NCBI GenBank assembly: GCA_014801875.1
Contig: JAAVDJ010000037.1
Coordinates: 1 to 64,000, forward strand
Reading direction: 5' to 3'
Length of the DNA: 64,000 nt
DNA from: Bacteroides sp.
GTDB taxonomy: Bacteria > Bacteroidota > Bacteroidia > Bacteroidales > Muribaculaceae
Positions within the stretch are counted from its first letter, which is position 1. Each line of letters opens with the position of its first letter. The translations under genes were made by a program, and so were the position numbers. Below are positions 51,305 to 59,156 of the stretch, piece after piece. The notes below the pieces were generated by a model. The model was given only the letters and a program-made list of their open reading frames with translations. It was not told where the DNA came from and searched no databases.

Positions 51305-51395
51305 CGATTTTTTTTCAGTAGTATTATAATTTTTAGTACCCGCATAAACTATGGTAGTATGTAAATCCTTAAAAATTAAGTTAGTGAGTAAATAG

Positions 51396-51443
51396 AGTAA
51401 GTTAGTGTGTAAAAACCCATGGGTTTTTACACACTAACTTACT
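51396..51443. repeat. 48-bp perfect palindrome
   Basis: AGTAAGTTAGTGTGTAAAAA and the next four bases are followed at once by their exact inverse, with no loop. AAGTTAGTG.GTAAA also occurs as a direct repeat at 51378. It could terminate the DUF5131 gene on the minus strand, though no T run follows. Confidence 0.85.
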
Positions 51444-51461
51444 CCTTACTCCTTACTCCTT
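51441..51461. repeat. Three tandem copies of ACTCCTT at the DUF5131 stop codon
   Basis: ACTCCTT is repeated three times. The stop codon of the minus-strand gene (51453-51455) lies within the array, which abuts the 48-bp palindrome. Confidence 0.85.
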
Positions 51462-52187
51462 AACTATTCCAAAATTCAACCCCGCTTTTTTTGCCTGTGA
51501 ATGTTGCAGTTCGCGCGGAATATGATAGCAGCGACCATCCTTAACAAGATAGGACCCCGTTTGATGAAAACTGAAAGGTATGTTTCGCTCAAGGCATTGC
51601 CTGTGCATATCGACAACCCAGTCAAAGTATAAGGGTCGCGCATATTTCCCCGATTCACCCCCGACACTTACTTCTTCAATCTTTTCAGGATCAAGATAAG
51701 CTGTCAAATTGATTTTCTCAAGCATAGGCGCGACGATTATCAATCGGTGTTTGATCGGTATAGATAGGAATATGGGAAGCCGGAAGTCTGCTCGATCCTG
51801 ATTCTCGACAGTACACCCAATCGCTATGTGCTCATACCCTTCTCCCCAGTCGGAGGGTAGACATTCCGCAAGTCGCTCAATCCTTTTTGTAAAAAAGAAA
51901 AAACGGCAGTCTTTGCGCGTGCGTATGATTTCCCATATCTCGTCTCTCCATGAATCCGCTTCCTCAATTAAAAGATCGGATGTGAAGCAAAGCGCGAACT
52001 CGGTCCCGGATGGAAATTTCCAATTGCGCTTCCGATCTCGTTTCATTGGTAGGCTGAATGACCCTGTCTTATGCACTTCACTCGTGGGGACTACTGTCCC
52101 AAAGGCGGCATCTTCCCTATAAACGTAACAGTGCTTGCAACCGGCGCTTATCTTTCGGCAGCCATGCCAGGGATTCCACATTGGCAT
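51453..52187 (-). CDS. DUF5131 / phage Gp37-Gp68-like protein
   Basis: A 244-residue protein starting MPMWNPWHGCRKISAGCKHCYVYRED. The CX6CX2C cluster with WNPW and YVYRED is the hallmark of the Gp37/Gp68 (DUF5131) family, found in phages and many bacterial chromosomes. It resembles radical-SAM iron-sulfur sites, but no activity is established. Further family segments are FALCFTSDLLIEEADSWRDE, FFFFTKRIERLAECLP and EEVSVGGESGKYARPLYFDWV. No phage genes surround it. It has its own promoter, and its 3' end is embedded in tandem repeats and a palindrome, consistent with recent rearrangement. Confidence 0.85.
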   Translation of the reverse strand: MPMWNPWHGCRKISAGCKHCYVYREDAAFGTVVPTSEVHKTGSFSLPMKRDRKRNWKFPSGTEFALCFTSDLLIEEADSWRDEIWEIIRTRKDCRFFFFTKRIERLAECLPSDWGEGYEHIAIGCTVENQDRADFRLPIFLSIPIKHRLIIVAPMLEKINLTAYLDPEKIEEVSVGGESGKYARPLYFDWVVDMHRQCLERNIPFSFHQTGSYLVKDGRCYHIPRELQHSQAKKAGLNFGIVKE

Positions 52188-52224
52188 AATTCGTCGATTT
52201 TGTGTTTAGTCGTTTATTTGAATG

Positions 52225-52255
52225 TAAATTTAAGAAATATTTCGGAATTGTCAAA
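52225..52255 (-). promoter_or_regulatory. Promoter of DUF5131 gene
   Basis: On the minus strand TTTG, 19 bp, TAAATTTA (last base A instead of G). Confidence 0.5.
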
Positions 52256-52386
52256 CACGAAACCGGAATTGCATATGATGTGTGGTCTGGAAGGCTTCCG
52301 ATGCTTCAGTAGATAGGCAAGGGGAGTAAACTAACAAGGTCAGATGGTTGTTTTAAAAATGAAATTAAATATTAAAAAAGCAGATT

Positions 52387-52728
52387 ATGACTCGTGAAGA
52401 TTTGATAAAGGCTATAAATCATGCCGTCACTCTATATGTGGATGCTCCCGACTATTTCGACGCCAATCCGCAGCTTCGTATCAATCCCGCTACTTTCGAC
52501 GTTGTGGCCATAAACGGAAAGGATGCCCTTGAAGGTATTGCTGATAATGAAGAGGCTATAGAAGAGGCGGCTGCTGCTCAAGGTGAGGAAACGGAAGATG
52601 CCTCCGACTGGCAAGTGGCTCAGAACCCTGACTTCTATGCCATAAAGGAGTATGTCGTCAAAGACAAGGATGGAAAACTCAAAATCAATGAAAAAGCCGT
52701 TGAAACCCTCGCCAAGACATACCTTTGA
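52387..52728 (+). CDS. Conserved hypothetical protein
   Basis: A 113-residue acidic protein that I do not recognise as a named family. It begins MTREDLIKAINHAVTLYVDAPDYFDANPQ, has the strand-like LRINPATFDVVAINGKDAL, an Ala/Glu-rich low-complexity middle (EEAIEEAAAAQGEETEDASD) and ends DGKLKINEKAVETLAKTYL. No signal peptide or membrane segment. Codon use matches neighbouring real genes. It is monocistronic, followed by a 23-bp-stem terminator. I recall similar unannotated proteins in Bacteroidales. Confidence 0.65.
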   Translation: MTREDLIKAINHAVTLYVDAPDYFDANPQLRINPATFDVVAINGKDALEGIADNEEAIEEAAAAQGEETEDASDWQVAQNPDFYAIKEYVVKDKDGKLKINEKAVETLAKTYL

Positions 52729-52780
52729 TTTCCCCCCTCTTCATTTGTAGGATAAAAATAATTCATAGATAATTATTAAG

Positions 52781-52829
52781 ATAAGGACTCGTCCGAAGAG
52801 ATACCATATCTCTTCGGACGAGTCCTTAT
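52781..52829. terminator. Terminator with 23-bp perfect stem
   Basis: ATAAGGACTCGTCCGAAGAG and the next three bases pair perfectly with the downstream arm around a CCA loop. It separates the hypothetical gene from the PH-domain gene promoter. Confidence 0.88.
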
Positions 52830-52886
52830 TGACAATTTCACCCATTATCCCTCCCGAGATTATCTCCTCCATTTCCTGTAGGGTTA

Positions 52887-52917
52887 TTGCGTGGTTGGTG
52901 AAAAAACAGTATTTTTG
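52887..52917 (+). promoter_or_regulatory. Promoter of PH-domain gene 2
   Basis: TTG, 20 bp, TATTTTTG. The transcript would begin near 52924, so the ATG at 52940 is used rather than the ORF-track start at 52829 inside the terminator. Confidence 0.7.
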
Positions 52918-52939
52918 CGCTTGCAAATTCTGTGTTTTT

Positions 52940-53380
52940 ATGAAAAAGTATAAGGGTTCGTTGTATCGGTCAAGATGGGATGCATCAACCTGGGGATTAC
53001 TCCTGTTGGTGGTAGCCGGCTGCATATTGCCTTTTTTCTTTGACGATGATGGGTTGATGCCCGTGTTGGTCAGTGTTTGGGCGCTGATTGCTATGGTTGT
53101 TATACTGAGAGGAATTTATTATCGTATTGACGGTAAGGAACTGGTGGTGTATCAATTCTATATTCCGAAAGCTTATCCTATTGATAAAATTGCGGAGATA
53201 ATCCCCGTCAAGGGCTATGTTTCTGCCCCTGCTACCTCATTTACTCACAGAATAGGAATCCGTTTTTCTGACAGAAAAATTCTTAAAAGCACGATACTGC
53301 TGGTGATTTCTCCTGAAAGAGAGGAAGAATTTATCAAGCAGCTTAAAACCGTGAATCCGGATATAATACTCCGGCTATAA
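52940..53380 (+). CDS. PH domain-containing membrane protein (DUF1200/bPH_4-like)
   Basis: A 146-residue protein with two transmembrane helices at about residues 18-34 (GLLLLVVAGCILPFFF) and 38-58 (LMPVLVSVWALIAMVVIL). A C-terminal beta-rich PH-like domain follows (YYRIDGKELVVYQFYIPKAYPIDKIAEIIPV ... RIGIRFSDRKILKSTILLVISPEREEEFIKQLK). The terminal SPEREEEFIKQLKTVNPDI matches the helix that closes DUF1200 domains. Function unknown. It is followed 39 bp later by the ThiF-family gene and may be co-transcribed. Confidence 0.85.
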   Translation: MKKYKGSLYRSRWDASTWGLLLLVVAGCILPFFFDDDGLMPVLVSVWALIAMVVILRGIYYRIDGKELVVYQFYIPKAYPIDKIAEIIPVKGYVSAPATSFTHRIGIRFSDRKILKSTILLVISPEREEEFIKQLKTVNPDIILRL

Positions 53381-53419
53381 AGAATTTCTGTTGCAACTCT
53401 TCAATTTTTCTTTTTAATC

Positions 53420-54124
53420 ATGAATGCAGACGATCGCCTGAGATATTCACGCTTGATTGCTATTGAGAATATCGGTAGGGAAGGGGTGGAGAAGCTTAAT
53501 AACGCGACTGTGCTTGTTGTAGGGTGTGGGGCATTGGGTTCGATGGCGGCAATGCAGCTGGCGGCTTCCGGTGTCGGGAGAATCAGAATTGTCGATTTCG
53601 ATACCATTGATTTGTCTAATCTTCAGCGCCAATTCTTTTTTACTTCTGACGAGACCGGAAAGGGGAAAGCTGAGATGCTCGCTCAGAGAATGAGTAATCT
53701 GAATCCTAACGTGACGGTTGAGGTTCATAACTCTCTTTTCTGCGAGAAGAACGCTCGTAATCTTATCTCGGGTTGCGATTTCGTTGTGGAGGCAACCGAC
53801 AATCCTGATTCAATGACGACTGTTGACAGAATATGCGGTGAGATGGGTGTCAGGTGTGTTTTGGCCGGAGTCTCCGACTTTTCAGGACAAGTGATGACCT
53901 GTCTCCCGGGTAAAAGAAGATACTCCGATATTTTCCCTCAGATTGAGGAGGGTGGGGTGCTCCCTTGTTCCCTCAACGGTGTGGCCGGCCCGGCGGCTGC
54001 CGTGGCCGCCAGCATTGAGGCAGCGGAAGCGATTAAGTCGATTGCTGGGATAACACCTCTCTTGTCTGACAAAATGTTGGTGTTCGACCTCTTGGATTTA
54101 TCTTTCGACCTGATTGAGACGTAG
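53420..54124 (+). CDS. HesA/MoeB/ThiF family adenylyltransferase
   Basis: A 234-residue E1-like enzyme. RLRYSRLIAIENIGREGVEKL begins the fold; the ATP loop is VVGCGALGSMAAMQL; the Asp/Arg pair is in DFDTIDLSNLQRQFFF; DFVVEATDNPDSM binds magnesium. GGVLPCSLNGVAGPAAAVAA contains a Cys where ThiF-type enzymes form a thioester, but the CxxC zinc pairs of MoeB are missing. Such enzymes adenylate the C-terminal Gly of ThiS or MoaD. No sulfur carrier gene is adjacent, so thiamin or molybdopterin use cannot be decided. Confidence 0.87.
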   Translation: MNADDRLRYSRLIAIENIGREGVEKLNNATVLVVGCGALGSMAAMQLAASGVGRIRIVDFDTIDLSNLQRQFFFTSDETGKGKAEMLAQRMSNLNPNVTVEVHNSLFCEKNARNLISGCDFVVEATDNPDSMTTVDRICGEMGVRCVLAGVSDFSGQVMTCLPGKRRYSDIFPQIEEGGVLPCSLNGVAGPAAAVAASIEAAEAIKSIAGITPLLSDKMLVFDLLDLSFDLIET

Positions 54125-54134
54125 AAATCTAAAA

Positions 54135-54187
54135 ATTTCCTCGGAACCTCTCCCCGGGAATATTTTGTGGAGACGTTTCGAGGAAAT
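54135..54187. terminator. Hairpin after ThiF-family gene
   Basis: ATTTCCTCG pairs with CGAGGAAAT, with imperfect pairing further in (CTCTCC/GGAGA). It lies just beyond the stop; the T tract is weak. Confidence 0.5.
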
Positions 54188-54258
54188 AATCTTTAAGTTA
54201 TTTAGACTTTTGATTTATCTGGAGTTAGCCGGATTTCAGAGATGAAAGAGCATCCCGA

Positions 54259-55074
54259 TTATTTTGTCAGTTTATCCCTCACGATCCAGCGGAGTGCATT
54301 TACAAGAAGAAGATTCTGGGTCGCGTCGGTGAATTCCTCATCTCCATGCCCTATGTTGAGATAAATCATCCTGTAATCTCGGTTCGTCCAGACCACGGGA
54401 AATGGTCCGAAATAAATTATATCCTTTATTCCGACCGGATAATTTTTCTCTGATAGGGAAAGCAGCACCTCTACTTTGGGATTCTCAACCGGGGAGGGTT
54501 GCCATTGATACCATTCGCAGGCCGGTGCTACAAATGAGGAGGGTAGATTTTTGGTGACAGGATGGTTCTGTGTATTGGTTTCAAGTAAAACAGGCTGTGG
54601 TGGCCAGGTGTTGCAATAAAAGTTTCCCGCGCCAAGAAAAGTGTTGAACCAAGGCCACCCGGTCGACTTGTCATTATAACCCGCTGCGTGAAATCCTATC
54701 CATCCTCCTCCGGAGGTCATATACTTTTCAAATGCCTCCCTCTCTTTCTTATCGCCTGGCATATTGTTTAAGGCGATGATGACGTCATATTCCCCCAATT
54801 TATCTGTATAGGGAGCCAAGGAGGTAGCCTTTGTGTAGGTGAAGCCCTCTCCATATGAAAGTTTATGGATGAAATGAAGTGCCTGCTCAGCAAACTGTCG
54901 GTGCGCTTCTTCCACTTCCTCGCTATAATAAATCAAAGCGTTGAAGCGTGGTGCCTTGGCATAGCTGGCCGGATATTCGTCCGGTTGCGAAAACTTCAAT
55001 CTCTCTTCCCCGACAGCCGGAAAGACGGCGAACATGAGGAGGGAAAGAATGGATAATAAAAATCGTTTGTTCAT
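54259..55074 (-). CDS. ThuA domain-containing protein
   Basis: A 271-residue exported protein with signal peptide MNKRFLLSILSLLMFAVFPAVG. The ThuA glutamine-amidotransferase-like fold shows FNALIYYSEEVEEAHRQFAE, EYDVIIALNNMPGDKKEREAFEKYMTSGGGWIGFHAAGYND, NTQNHPVTKNLPSSF and WTNRDYRMIYLNIGHGDEEF. ThuA domains are linked to disaccharide or glycoside metabolism in several bacteria, but the biochemistry is not settled. It has its own promoter and is divergent from lepA. Confidence 0.88.
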   Translation of the reverse strand: MNKRFLLSILSLLMFAVFPAVGEERLKFSQPDEYPASYAKAPRFNALIYYSEEVEEAHRQFAEQALHFIHKLSYGEGFTYTKATSLAPYTDKLGEYDVIIALNNMPGDKKEREAFEKYMTSGGGWIGFHAAGYNDKSTGWPWFNTFLGAGNFYCNTWPPQPVLLETNTQNHPVTKNLPSSFVAPACEWYQWQPSPVENPKVEVLLSLSEKNYPVGIKDIIYFGPFPVVWTNRDYRMIYLNIGHGDEEFTDATQNLLLVNALRWIVRDKLTK

Positions 55075-55189
55075 AAGGTTATGATTTTAAGCCCCCAATC
55101 CTTTTCCGGGAGTGGGGTGGTAATAATTATGATTCGATGCTTACGGCTCGCTTCCTGCTTTTGAAAGCGATAGATTTGCCTCTCCGTCC

Positions 55190-55220
55190 CAAAATTAGGA
55201 ATATATTTCTATTCCTGCAA
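55190..55220 (-). promoter_or_regulatory. Promoter of the ThuA-domain gene
   Basis: On the minus strand TTG, 20 bp, TAATTTTG, leaving about 110 nt of leader. The 354-bp ThuA-lepA intergenic region also contains the REP-like repeat, an inverted repeat and the lepA promoter, and no ORF. Confidence 0.65.
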
Positions 55221-55244
55221 GATTATCCCATCTAAAATCTCAAT

Positions 55245-55280
55245 CACCGGGAGAGCCCGCACTCCGTGCGAGCCGCATCG
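55245..55280. repeat. REP-like palindromic repeat, copy 2
   Basis: CCCGCACTCCGTGCGAGCC lies in a 36-nt block that matches 38042-38077 at 31 positions. The hairpin arms CGCAC/GTGCG are unchanged, and differences fall mostly outside them. Confidence 0.6.
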
Positions 55281-55307
55281 CATCCCCTGTCCTGCGTCAT
55301 TAAAATA

Positions 55308-55337
55308 AATGAAGATCACCAAAGTGTACTCTTCATT
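55308..55337. other. Inverted repeat AATGAAGA/TCTTCATT upstream of lepA
   Basis: An 8-bp perfect inverted repeat with 14-nt spacer, about 40 bp upstream of the lepA -33 box. It could be an operator; no regulator is nearby. Confidence 0.35.
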
Positions 55338-55377
55338 AAAGAAAGAATAACTTTAAACCGCTTCTATTTATCTCCGA

Positions 55378-55409
55378 TTTGACGTTCTCACAAAATTTGA
55401 TTATTTTTG
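55378..55409 (+). promoter_or_regulatory. Promoter of lepA
   Basis: TTTG, 20 bp, TATTTTTG, with a leader of about 13 nt. Confidence 0.72.
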
Positions 55410-55428
55410 CAGTTGAAATTATAATAAG

Positions 55429-57216
55429 ATGAAGAATATCCGAAATTTCTGCATAATAGCCCATATCGATCACGGCAAATCAACTCTTGCCGACCGTCTC
55501 CTTGAGCGCACCAACACTGTCTCCGCTAAGGATATGGAGGCTCAGGTTCTCGACGATATGGATCTTGAGCGTGAGCGTGGAATCACCATCAAAAGCCACG
55601 CCATCCAGATGGATTACGAGCTCAATGGCGAAAAGTTTGTCTTAAACCTTATTGACACTCCGGGACACGTCGACTTCTCTTACGAAGTCTCTCGATCAAT
55701 TGCTGCCTGCGAAGGGGCTCTCCTTATTGTCGATGCTTCTCAAGGCATACAGGCTCAGACAATTTCAAATCTTTACATGGCCATTGACAATGACCTCGAG
55801 ATTATTCCCGTGATTAACAAATGTGACCTTGACAGCGCCAAGCCCGATGAGGTGGAAGACCAGATTTGCGATCTTCTCGGGTGCGATCCCGAAGATGTCA
55901 TCCGAGCAAGCGGTAAGACCGGAATGGGTATTGACGATGTTCTCAAGGCTATTGTGGAGAGGGTTCCGGCCCCGAAGGGTGATCCCGATGCGCCTCTGCA
56001 AGCGCTTATCTTTGATTCCGTTTTCAACCCTTTCCGTGGCATTATTGCTTACTTCAAGATTGTCAATGGTACTCTCAGAACCGGAGATTTCGTAAAATTC
56101 GTTTCTACCGGTAAAGAATATCATGCTGATGAAATCGGAGTGTTGAAACTTGAGATGTCGCCTCGAAAGGAACTTTCAGCCGGAAACGTTGGGTATATTA
56201 TCTCGGGTATTAAAACTTCCAAGGAGGTAAAGGTGGGCGACACAATCACTCACGTTGCCCGTCCTTGCGACAAGGCGATTGAAGGCTTCGAGGAGGTTAA
56301 GCCGATGGTCTTCGCCGGGGTTTATCCTATCGAAACGGAGGATTTCGAAAATCTGCGTGCCTCGCTCGAAAAGCTGCAGCTCAACGATGCCTCCCTGACA
56401 TTCCAACCTGAATCCTCAGCCGCTCTCGGGTTTGGTTTCCGTTGCGGTTTCCTCGGGCTCCTCCATATGGAGATTATTCAGGAACGTCTCGGACGCGAAT
56501 TTGATATGGACGTCATTACGACTGTCCCGAACGTTTCATATAAAGTCTACGACAAGAAAGGAAATGTAACGGAGGTGCATAATCCTTCCGGCCTCCCTGA
56601 GGCTACCCTTATCGATCATATCGAAGAGCCTTACATCCGCGCCACTATCATCACCGCTGCCGACTACATCGGTCCTATAATGACCCTCTGCCTCGGTAAG
56701 AGAGGGGAGTTGGTGAAGCAGGAATATATCAGCGGTAACCGTATGGAGATTACTTTCGATATGCCCCTCGGGGAGATCGTAATCGACTTCTACGATAAAC
56801 TCAAATCTATTTCAAAGGGATATGCCTCTTTCGACTATCATCTCCATGATTTCCGGGAGTCTAAGCTCGTTAAGCTTGACATCCTTCTGAACGGGGAGAG
56901 TGTCGATGCCCTTTCGACTCTTACTCATGCCGATAATGCTGTGAGGTTTGGACGCCGGATGTGCGAGAAATTGAAAGAACTTATTCCTCGTCAGCAGTTT
57001 GACATTGCTATTCAGGCGGCAATTGGAGCTAAAATAATCGCGCGCGAAACAATTAAGGCCGTCCGCAAGGATGTGACCGCTAAATGTTATGGTGGCGATA
57101 TCTCTCGTAAGAGAAAGCTCCTCGAAAAGCAGAAAGCCGGTAAGAAACGTATGAAGCAGATCGGTTCGGTTGAGGTCCCTCAGAAGGCTTTTCTCGCTGT
57201 CCTTAAACTTGATTGA
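55429..57216 (+). CDS. lepA: Elongation factor 4 (LepA)
   Basis: A 595-residue translational GTPase. G motifs: [58 protein letters not shown]. The LepA-specific C-terminal domain has [23 protein letters not shown] and [35 protein letters not shown]. It acts on stalled or mis-translocated ribosomes. Length is normal. Monocistronic with its own promoter and terminator. Confidence 0.98.
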   Translation: MKNIRNFCIIAHIDHGKSTLADRLLERTNTVSAKDMEAQVLDDMDLERERGITIKSHAIQMDYELNGEKFVLNLIDTPGHVDFSYEVSRSIAACEGALLIVDASQGIQAQTISNLYMAIDNDLEIIPVINKCDLDSAKPDEVEDQICDLLGCDPEDVIRASGKTGMGIDDVLKAIVERVPAPKGDPDAPLQALIFDSVFNPFRGIIAYFKIVNGTLRTGDFVKFVSTGKEYHADEIGVLKLEMSPRKELSAGNVGYIISGIKTSKEVKVGDTITHVARPCDKAIEGFEEVKPMVFAGVYPIETEDFENLRASLEKLQLNDASLTFQPESSAALGFGFRCGFLGLLHMEIIQERLGREFDMDVITTVPNVSYKVYDKKGNVTEVHNPSGLPEATLIDHIEEPYIRATIITAADYIGPIMTLCLGKRGELVKQEYISGNRMEITFDMPLGEIVIDFYDKLKSISKGYASFDYHLHDFRESKLVKLDILLNGESVDALSTLTHADNAVRFGRRMCEKLKELIPRQQFDIAIQAAIGAKIIARETIKAVRKDVTAKCYGGDISRKRKLLEKQKAGKKRMKQIGSVEVPQKAFLAVLKLD

Positions 57217-57237
57217 CATTTTCCGTGTTTATTTAAT

Positions 57238-57274
57238 AAGCCGGAGCCTCCGAATTGTTCGGCGACTCCGGCTT
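57238..57274. terminator. Terminator after lepA
   Basis: AAGCCGGAG pairs with CTCCGGCTT, with an inner CCGAA-TTG-TTCGG stem, followed by TTAATTTTT. Confidence 0.9.
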
Positions 57275-57322
57275 TTAATTTTTATTGATATTTTCTTTAA
57301 CTCTTTTAGGCAAAAGGTCAAA

Positions 57323-57357
57323 ACCTAAGACCTAATACCTAAAATCTAAAATCCAAA
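57323..57357 (+). repeat. Five degenerate 7-bp repeats directly upstream of bcp
   Basis: ACCTAAG, ACCTAAT, ACCTAAA, ATCTAAA and ATCCAAA follow one another without gaps and end three bases before the bcp ATG at 57361. Confidence 0.8.
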
Positions 57358-57360
57358 ATT

Positions 57361-57840
57361 ATGAATATTGGTGACAAGATGCCCGATTATCTCGGGAAAG
57401 ACAGCAATGGCAATGATGTGAGACTTTCAGATTTCTCTTGCAAGAAATTCATCATATATTTCTATCCCAAGGATAACACTCCGGGATGCACTGCCGAGGC
57501 TGTCAGCTTCCGCGATAATTACGAGACTTTCCTTAAGATGGGGTATCAGGTGATTGGGGTTAGCAAGGATTCCGAGGCAAGCCATAAGAAGTTCGCCGAG
57601 AAACAGAACTTGCCATTCCCTCTTGTTGCAGACACTGAAACCGAGCTTTGTCAGACTGCCGGTGTGTGGCAGAAGAAGAAAATGGCCGGTCGGGAGTATA
57701 TGGGAATTGTGCGCACTACTTTTGTCTGTGACCCGGATGGCACAGTTACTGATGTCGTGAAGAAGGTGGAGACAAAATGTGCCGCCGACCAGCTATTCAA
57801 ACTTCTCGATGGGCGCGGAGCTGTGAATCCCGAATGGTAA
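57361..57840 (+). CDS. bcp: Thioredoxin-dependent thiol peroxidase (Bcp/PrxQ)
   Basis: A 159-residue peroxiredoxin. The peroxidatic Cys lies in YPKDNTPGCTAEAVSFRDN; the usual resolving Cys five residues later is Asn here (PGCTAEAVS), so this appears to be a one-Cys variant or uses a distant Cys (for example CQTAG or KCAAD). It reduces hydrogen peroxide and organic peroxides in the cytoplasm. The leader ends in heptamer repeats. It is convergent with the MscS gene. Confidence 0.95.
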   Translation: MNIGDKMPDYLGKDSNGNDVRLSDFSCKKFIIYFYPKDNTPGCTAEAVSFRDNYETFLKMGYQVIGVSKDSEASHKKFAEKQNLPFPLVADTETELCQTAGVWQKKKMAGREYMGIVRTTFVCDPDGTVTDVVKKVETKCAADQLFKLLDGRGAVNPEW

Positions 57841-57842
57841 TC

Positions 57843-57870
57843 CCTTCTCCCTTATTCCTTCTCCCTTATT
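57843..57870 (-). repeat. Tandem 14-bp duplication at the MscS stop codon
   Basis: CCTTCTCCCTTATT occurs twice in a row. The MscS stop (57852-57854) is in the first copy; because 14 is not a multiple of three, the same bases read as Ile-Arg-Glu-Lys in one copy and stop in the other. Confidence 0.9.
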
Positions 57871-59054
57871 TCCCTGAAGTCCGATCCGGCCGGAGTCTGG
57901 AAGATTCGAAGACCGAAGTATTTCACTATGGCGTAGATATGGTCGAAAATATCGCTTTGGATATGTTCGAAGGGCTTCCAGCGCGTTTCGGTGGTATAGA
58001 AATATATTTCAAGCGGAAGACCGGAGGGTGTAGGGTCAAGCTGACGCACCATATAGGTTAGGTCTGTACGCACTTCCGGCCTTTCCTCAAGCCAATTCTC
58101 AAGATAATTTCTTAACAGACGCAGATTGACCATTAAATCTGCGTCTTTTTCGTCTATTCCTTTTAGCCAACCTTTTTCCCTCAATAATTGAAGCTCAGCC
58201 TCATTCAGGAAACGCACACTCGTTGCGTCGATGAATATTGCTCGCATCACTCGCCGCGCTTGGTCGTCGCGCATCATCTGATAGTTCTGAAATGACTCAG
58301 CCACGAGGGAGTAGGGCGGAACCGTCGTAACAGAATTATCCCAATTCTTGATTTTTACCGTGGTGAGGGATATATCAATAACTTCCCCGTTGGCCGAATG
58401 TTTTTCGGTTTTTATCCAATCCCCCTTCTTCACCATTTTATTGGCCGTAAGCTGTACCCCTGCTACAAGACCTAAGATCGTATCCTTGAAAACCAACATT
58501 AGGATGGCTGCGGAGGCGCCGAGGGTAGTGACAATAGCTATCGGAGTCCTTCCGACAAGCAGACTGATGGCGATTATGATTCCTATTCCGATGATGATGA
58601 GCTTCATCATCTCGAAAATCCCTTTTATTGCATAGGTCGCAAAGCGCTCTCTCTTCGCGAAGGCTGCGAAGAGATTATCCACAAGCGTATTCAGTGCTCG
58701 GCAACTCACCACAATGATATAGAAGGAGGTGAGGATGTTGATGGTGTTTGCAAGAAAATTATAATCGTCAAAGCAACGAGGAAGCATGACCGCCACTATG
58801 ACAGCCGGGGTAAGCTGTGATAGCGCACGCCTGAATTTGTCATTGATAAGGTCATCATCCCAATCAGTGTCCGTCCATTCCACTGCCCACGCCACTCCTC
58901 GTAGCAACAGCAGAGACAGATAATATCCCCCTATCGCCGTTATGGTGATCATGATGAGGAGGATTATGGTGACCAATGCCGAGCCTCCTGTAAAATCCAG
59001 CGATTGATATAGGGTGTCGCGAAACGTCTCCAGACTGAATTTTTGCAATATCAT
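57852..59054 (-). CDS. Mechanosensitive ion channel (MscS family)
   Basis: A 400-residue membrane protein. Transmembrane helices lie at about residues 22-50, 75-95, 100-120 and 140-170. The pore-lining helix and beta domain follow, with TTLGASAAILMLVFKDTILGLVAGVQLTANKMVKKGDWI, then DISLTTVKIKNWDNSVTTVPPYSLVAESFQN and a C-terminal soluble domain. It opens under membrane tension to release solutes during osmotic downshock. Length is greater than MscS (286) and close to YbdG-type channels. The C-terminus was shaped by a 14-bp tandem duplication. Confidence 0.93.
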   Translation of the reverse strand: MILQKFSLETFRDTLYQSLDFTGGSALVTIILLIMITITAIGGYYLSLLLLRGVAWAVEWTDTDWDDDLINDKFRRALSQLTPAVIVAVMLPRCFDDYNFLANTINILTSFYIIVVSCRALNTLVDNLFAAFAKRERFATYAIKGIFEMMKLIIIGIGIIIAISLLVGRTPIAIVTTLGASAAILMLVFKDTILGLVAGVQLTANKMVKKGDWIKTEKHSANGEVIDISLTTVKIKNWDNSVTTVPPYSLVAESFQNYQMMRDDQARRVMRAIFIDATSVRFLNEAELQLLREKGWLKGIDEKDADLMVNLRLLRNYLENWLEERPEVRTDLTYMVRQLDPTPSGLPLEIYFYTTETRWKPFEHIQSDIFDHIYAIVKYFGLRIFQTPAGSDFREIREKE

Positions 59055-59079
59055 TTTTTCTTGTCAATTTTAAAATCAA

Positions 59080-59113
59080 GGAGGCGATGAAGAAAAATAA
59101 CTCCATCGCCTCC
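59080..59113. terminator. Terminator between the acyl-CoA dehydrogenase and MscS genes
   Basis: GGAGGCGATG pairs perfectly with CATCGCCTCC around 14 nt. It follows the etfB-etfA-acd operon on the minus strand. Confidence 0.85.
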
Positions 59114-59156
59114 ATTTTTTCGCTTTCATAAGCCCGAGGCTCTGAAAGCTGATGTT

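Noticed and set aside
52741-53025. Antisense 94-residue ORF near the PH gene 2 promoter
   Set aside because: It overlaps the terminator and promoter and has no protein character.
57323-57357. CRISPR-like array
   Set aside because: Units are 7 bp without spacers; it is a short tandem repeat. No CRISPR repeats or cas genes are visible anywhere.
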